Of a stretch of DNA of 64,000 bases, positions 60,001-64,000 are shown piece by piece; within the stretch, counting starts at the first letter, position 1; every line of letters begins with the position of its first letter. The DNA comes from Cenococcum geophilum 1.58. Its lineage: Eukaryota > Ascomycota > Dothideomycetes > Gloniales > Gloniaceae. The translations under genes and the position numbers were made by a program. Location of the stretch: contig KV748206.1 of the NCBI GenBank assembly GCA_001692895.1, positions 1,126,662 through 1,190,661 of the forward strand, written 5' to 3'. The notes below the pieces were generated by a model. The model was not told the origin of the DNA. It was given only the letters and a program-made list of their open reading frames with translations, and ran no database searches.

Positions 60001-62749
60001 TTATAGCGTAATAGTTAAAAGATATTAAACTATTTACGCAACTAATAAAGAAAGAGAAACTATAAATATAGGGAAAGAAATAATAAGAACTGTTTAAAGA
60101 AGTTAAAAGGTTGTTTACCTAGGAGCTAGTTTTTAAAATCTATTAACTAGGACTAGAGACGGTTATAGAAATAGATATATTAGACTTTATACTAGAAGTA
60201 TACTTTATATAGAAATATCTAGACGGATGGCACTTAGTAGTATACTATAGTTAGAAGATAATACTACTAGAGTTAAACTATAACATCTATAATAAGGAGT
60301 TATTAGGTATAGTTATAGTACTAAAGAAATAAAGAGCATTCTTATAAGGTATAGAGAAACTATTTATAGTTAAAATGGATTATAAGAACTTAATAGGATT
60401 CCTAATAATAAAGGAACTTAACTAAAGATAAGTTAAATGGGTAGAGATGCTTGCAGAATATTATTTTAAAATTTAGTATATTAAGGGTTTAGACAATATA
60501 TAGGCTAATACGTTAAGTTAGAAGGCTAAACTATAAAATAAAGAAAAGCTATTAGGGGCTTTACTGCAAAAAGATATAGATGGACTAATTAGGTATAATT
60601 ATCTAAAAATTACAGTAACTTAGAAAGATAAGTTAAGAAAAGTCTATAAAATATTAGAAAGCTTTTAGGTATAAAGAATTCTAAAAGCATAGCTAGAAGA
60701 TCTATAGATGGATATATATAAAAACTAAGAAGTAAAGTATATCCTAAAAAGCATAGCAAAACGCTTTATAGAAGATTTTTATAAGGGACTAACTTAAGGA
60801 TATAATAAAGCTATGGGCTTAGTGTTAAGACTTTAAGAGGAGTATATTATTAACGGAATCTAAAGGATAGCTAAAAGAGTTACTAAGAAATATCTAGATT
60901 GCTAAAGGAATAAACTAATAAGGTATAAGTTATATGGAGGGCTATAACCTATTAAAATACTAGAGAGACTATAGGAGGTTATATTATAGGACTTTATTAT
61001 TAAGCTACTAAAGTTAAAAGACCCTATTACCGGACGAGATTACGATATAATCTTAATAATAGTAGATAAGCTTATGAAGTGGGAATACTTTATAGCATAT
61101 ATAGAAGAAATCTTAGCGGAGGATGTCGCTAGAATCTATATTAAAGAAGTGTTTATAAGATATAGAGCACTAAGTAAGATTATATTAGATAGAGATCTAA
61201 GATTTATAGTAGTATTTTAGGAGGTATTCTTAGCGGAATAAGGAGTTAGAGCAGTAACTTTTACTATATATTATCTATAGATAGACGGTTAAATGGAGAG
61301 ATTAAATTAGACACTAGAGTAGTATCTAAGATATTATATTAATTACGCACAGAATAATTAGGCAGTATTATTACTAGTTATATAATTCGCGTATAATATA
61401 ACACTATAAGAAGGAATAGGTACGTTACTATTTAAGGCGAACTATAGATATAAGCTAAGAATGTTATTATCGCTATATAAAGTAAAAAAGATAAGTAGTA
61501 TAGCTAAGTAAAGAATAAAGACACTAATAGATCTTTATAAGAACCTTATAAAAATAGTTAAGGAAGTATAATAAAGAATAAAAAGATACTACAACGTTAA
61601 GAGATCTAAGGGACTAGATTTTAAGGAGGGGGATAAAGTATAGCTACTATACAAAAATTTTAAAAGTTGACGACTAAGTAAAAAGTTAGACTATGTTAGA
61701 CTAGGACCTTTTAAAATTATATAAAAGATTTTACCGGTTATATTTAAGTTAAACCTACTAGCTAAAATAAAAATCTACCCTATATAGTATATTGCAATGC
61801 TAGAGCTAGTATATAGGAATATTAAACTACTAGTTTATAAAGTAGACACGTATAGAGGATAAGAAGAGGACAAATAGTAAGTTTTAAAGATTGTTAACTA
61901 TAAGGACATTAACGATGAAATATAGTATAAGATAAAGTGGATAGGCTATAATAAGACTACCTAAGAACTACTAGAGAACCTAAAGAACGCTATAGAAAAG
62001 GTATAGGAGTATTAGAAGAAAATAGGTTAGGTAATATTAATAAAGAAGGATTACTAAAGAATAAGTTACCTAAGGGGGACCTAGGAAGAGCGACTACTAA
62101 ACTACTTAGAGTTGTTCCCTTTATTATAGGAAGAGAGTCTATTCTCTTATTACTAAGTTCCTGTAAACCTTATTCTATAAGCTTCTACTCCTTAAAATAG
62201 ACCTTTTTATAGACCTTTTTAAGACAAAGCAGCCGAGTAGACGCCGCGATATAAGTATTAAGGGCCTTCTATTCCGTATTATGGGAACACTTAAGCTTAG
62301 CAAAGGCCTACGCTAGGTTACTATTAAGCTTTATAGCAGCAGATTAAATACAAAACCCTATAACAAATTACTTAGAAAATGTAAAGACTATTAAGAGTTA
62401 TAGGACACGCATACTTAGCGTTAGAAGTAGAGCGAACATTATAGGACGATTAAATATTTACTTTAGTACACTCTAAATAAAAGGAAGGTTATTAAGACAA
62501 AGAACTCGCCAACATAATATAGACTAACCCCTCTTTCGTATAATAAGAATATAGAGATAGCATAATTTTACTAAGCGATACTATAGTAGTAATAGTACAA
62601 GTATAACGTTACGTGTATAAAGAAGAAGATACTTTAAGTATAATAAGTAATAATATTAACTAAATTAATTAGACGGATATTATACCTCTAGTAAACGACT
62701 TAGAGATATTAAGGATCTTTAAGGATAAAGATAAAGAGGAGGGAGATAG
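57072..62749 (+). pseudogene. G2b pol remnant, protease to chromodomain
   Basis: The frame resumes after G4. The stretch 57,730-58,020 matches the open 67-codon piece of G2a. The protease motif VLIDSGVIRNYI at 58,763-58,798 still has its DSG. The reverse transcriptase lies at about 59,390-59,870 with RKDRYPLPLISEI and the box YLND at 59,727-59,738 (YLDD expected). RNase H is near 60,130-60,500, integrase about 60,850-61,470 with LDRDLRF-type and LQTDG-like stretches, and a chromodomain (KIKWIGYNKTT, LENLKNAIEK) at about 61,880-62,005. A tail follows, then a purine tract (AAAGAGGAGGGAGATAG) against the 3' LTR. Stops are frequent. Confidence 0.8.
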
Positions 62750-63170
62750 TGTTACGGACGCTTTAAGTACAATATTATAACTACTTAGGGAAAAGTTAAA
62801 AGAAGCTAGTTGGTTAATATAAGTACGGTCTAAGATGGAACTAATAGAGCTATATAACGAGGAATAGTAACTAAGGTTATATAATATGCTATATAGTATA
62901 TAAAAGGAATAAGAGGAATTTATGTACCTTATATATAACATATATATTATATATAAGGAGGATTTTATAGGAGTACGGTTGTGTATTTAAGGACCCTTAA
63001 TCCCTACCTAGATAGTTTCTTCCTTATAGTAATTCTCAGAATATAATTAGAGTTAATCTGTTAGGCAATCACTTTACCAGTTATTATTATTGTTAACTCT
63101 AATTTATATTACCTATACACCTAGCCTAATAACGAACCCACCGTAGTACCTACTACAAGGTTCCATTACA
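62750..63170 (+). repeat. G2b 3' LTR
   Basis: About 421 bp, begins TGTTACGGACGC and ends GGTTCCATTACA, followed by AGAAG. It is closer to the G2a LTRs than to the LTR at 44,174. The minus-strand open frame across its start is a shadow. Confidence 0.85.
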
Positions 63171-64000
63171 AGAAGTAGGTAGAGTTACTATATAGTAAAA
63201 GGAATAAGACTAGTAGAAGATATATATATATAGAGGGATAATAGTATACTATAAGGAATAAAAGAATATTTAATTAAAAGTTTTATGTTTTGTTATAATA
63301 ACGTATACTAAATTTATAAGGACGCTAAGTATAGCGTAAGCTATTGGCTATAAAAGCTAAAATTATTAAAGTTTAGAAGGACTAACGAACTATCTTATAA
63401 ATTAGATATTAAGGGCAATAAATTTAATATAGGTAAAATATTTAGTAATAATAAGGTAATAAGGGTAGCTTATTAGGAGTATATAGACCTTAGAAATATT
63501 ATATAAGAGGTAGAGGATAATTCTACTATAGAATAGGGAATATTAGTAGGGATTAAAACCCTACTAGACACGATGTCTATTACTTTATAAGACGTAAGAG
63601 AAGTAGGATAGCGAACTACTTTAGTACTTAATAAAGGCAAAAGGCTACAGGCTTAAGATTTTTAAGAAGAGATATAAGACGCTTAAGATTTTTAAGACGG
63701 GATAAGATAAGCTTAAGGACTTATAACGGATAATAACCAATAGAGTAGAGTAATAGCTTAGTTTAGTAATATATCAATAAGCTCTAGACGAAGTTTCCTA
63801 AAGGTATAAAACTCTTAGGACGAGATAGGTAAGATTTAAAACTTTTAAAATAAAATAAGAACACTATAAAAGCCTAGTTCAACTAAGGTAAAAGCTAAGC
63901 TTAAGAAAGAAGCAAGCTTAGGATTAAGAATCCTATAGGACTAAGATTTCTAGATATAAATAAGAACTATTAAATAAACCAAGATTAAGAAGTAAGAAGA
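63171..64000 (+). pseudogene. G2c: gag-pol part of another G2 element, cut by the right edge
   Basis: Sequence after the AGAAG at 63,171 corresponds to the G2b gag from about 46,093 onward (GTAGAGTTACTATATAGTA), then to 57,072-57,580. The equivalent point in G2a reads AGAAGTGGGCAGAG, so the G2 LTR ending at 63,170 appears to sit in the zinc-knuckle region of this copy. The left half of this copy is not found in the window. Confidence 0.65.

Larger units (their letters stand above)
44174..63170 (+). mobile_element. G2b: chromodomain Gypsy element with a nested solo LTR and a nested G4
   Basis: A G2-type LTR (44,174-44,593) opens a gag frame. The frame is cut by a solo G2 LTR (45,470-45,893) and by the whole of G4 (46,427-57,071), then continues as pol to a 3' LTR (62,750-63,170). 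Continuity across both inserts is shown by their target duplications and by collinearity with G2a. The two outer LTRs are unexpectedly different in their left halves, and the flanks do not match (ATTCT on the left, AGAAG on the right). The left LTR and the rest may therefore not come from one insertion event. Confidence 0.65.

Noticed and set aside
62669..62941. 90-codon minus-strand open frame
   Set aside because: It spans the junction of the G2b tail and its 3' LTR and is Ser/Tyr/Leu-rich from TA-rich DNA.
10574..63170. Centromere core
   Set aside because: Nested RIP-mutated retrotransposons are common in fungal centromeres but also in subtelomeres and other heterochromatin; nothing here is specific.

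Overview
This window looks like a heterochromatic, transposon-packed block of a filamentous ascomycete genome (Pezizomycotina). The evidence is a short fungal-type intron with a CTAAC branch site in the one intact gene, fungal gene families (a DUF7730-like protein, an F-box protein, a FAD monooxygenase), and fungal Gypsy, Copia and hAT relics. From about position 1,000 to the right edge almost everything carries the signature of repeat-induced point mutation (RIP). C-to-T changes on both strands make the DNA rich in TA, turn CAG, CAA and TGG codons into TAG, TAA and TAG/TGA, and change catalytic Asp codons to Asn. Very few open reading frames longer than 60 codons survive, and most of those that do are chance frames. 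I know of no database result for any of this; family names are from recognised protein motifs.

Layout. (1) 1-752 is the only intact host gene, a two-exon DUF7730-like gene on the minus strand that runs off the left edge. (2) 1,038-4,205 holds two RIP-killed host genes, an F-box protein (+) and a FAD-dependent monooxygenase (-). (3) 4,206-9,860 is AT-rich spacer, an unrecognised degraded stretch, a fresh-looking solo LTR (6,998-7,242), two related long-TIR elements (7,243-8,304, one holding another solo LTR), a 32-bp perfect palindrome and an 11-12-bp minisatellite. (4) About 10,040-33,000 is one fragmented hAT transposon (-). It is split by a chromodomain Gypsy G1 (10,574-24,892, +) and by a chromodomain Gypsy G3 (25,830-32,743, -). 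G1 is itself split by a Gypsy G2 (11,525-19,486, -). (5) About 33,150-44,173 is a Copia element (-), split by a small solo LTR (33,786-33,946), a pol-less Gypsy-type element G4n (35,848-42,114, +) and a solo G4n LTR (43,166-43,414). (6) 44,174-63,170 is a second G2 element (+). It carries a solo G2 LTR (45,470-45,893, -) and a complete 10.6-kb element G4 (46,427-57,071, +). (7) 63,171-64,000 is the start of another G2 body running off the right edge.

Target-site duplications support most insertions: TCTAG (G1), AGTAG/AGCAG (G2), ATAAG (G3), ATAT (G4), CTAT (G4n and its solo LTR), AGAAG (solo G2 LTR), and GTAAC, ATTGC and GCCTT (three small solo LTRs). They give a relative order of events: hAT first, then G1 and G3, then G2 inside G1. 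The most interesting feature is G4. Downstream of pol it carries a second long reading frame (about 53,800-56,760) whose motifs resemble Fe(II)/2-oxoglutarate dioxygenases. That frame lies between an internal copy and the normal terminal copy of the element's polypurine tract. The related element G4n has the same internal tract and the same foldback repeat at this place, but a different 3-kb cargo.
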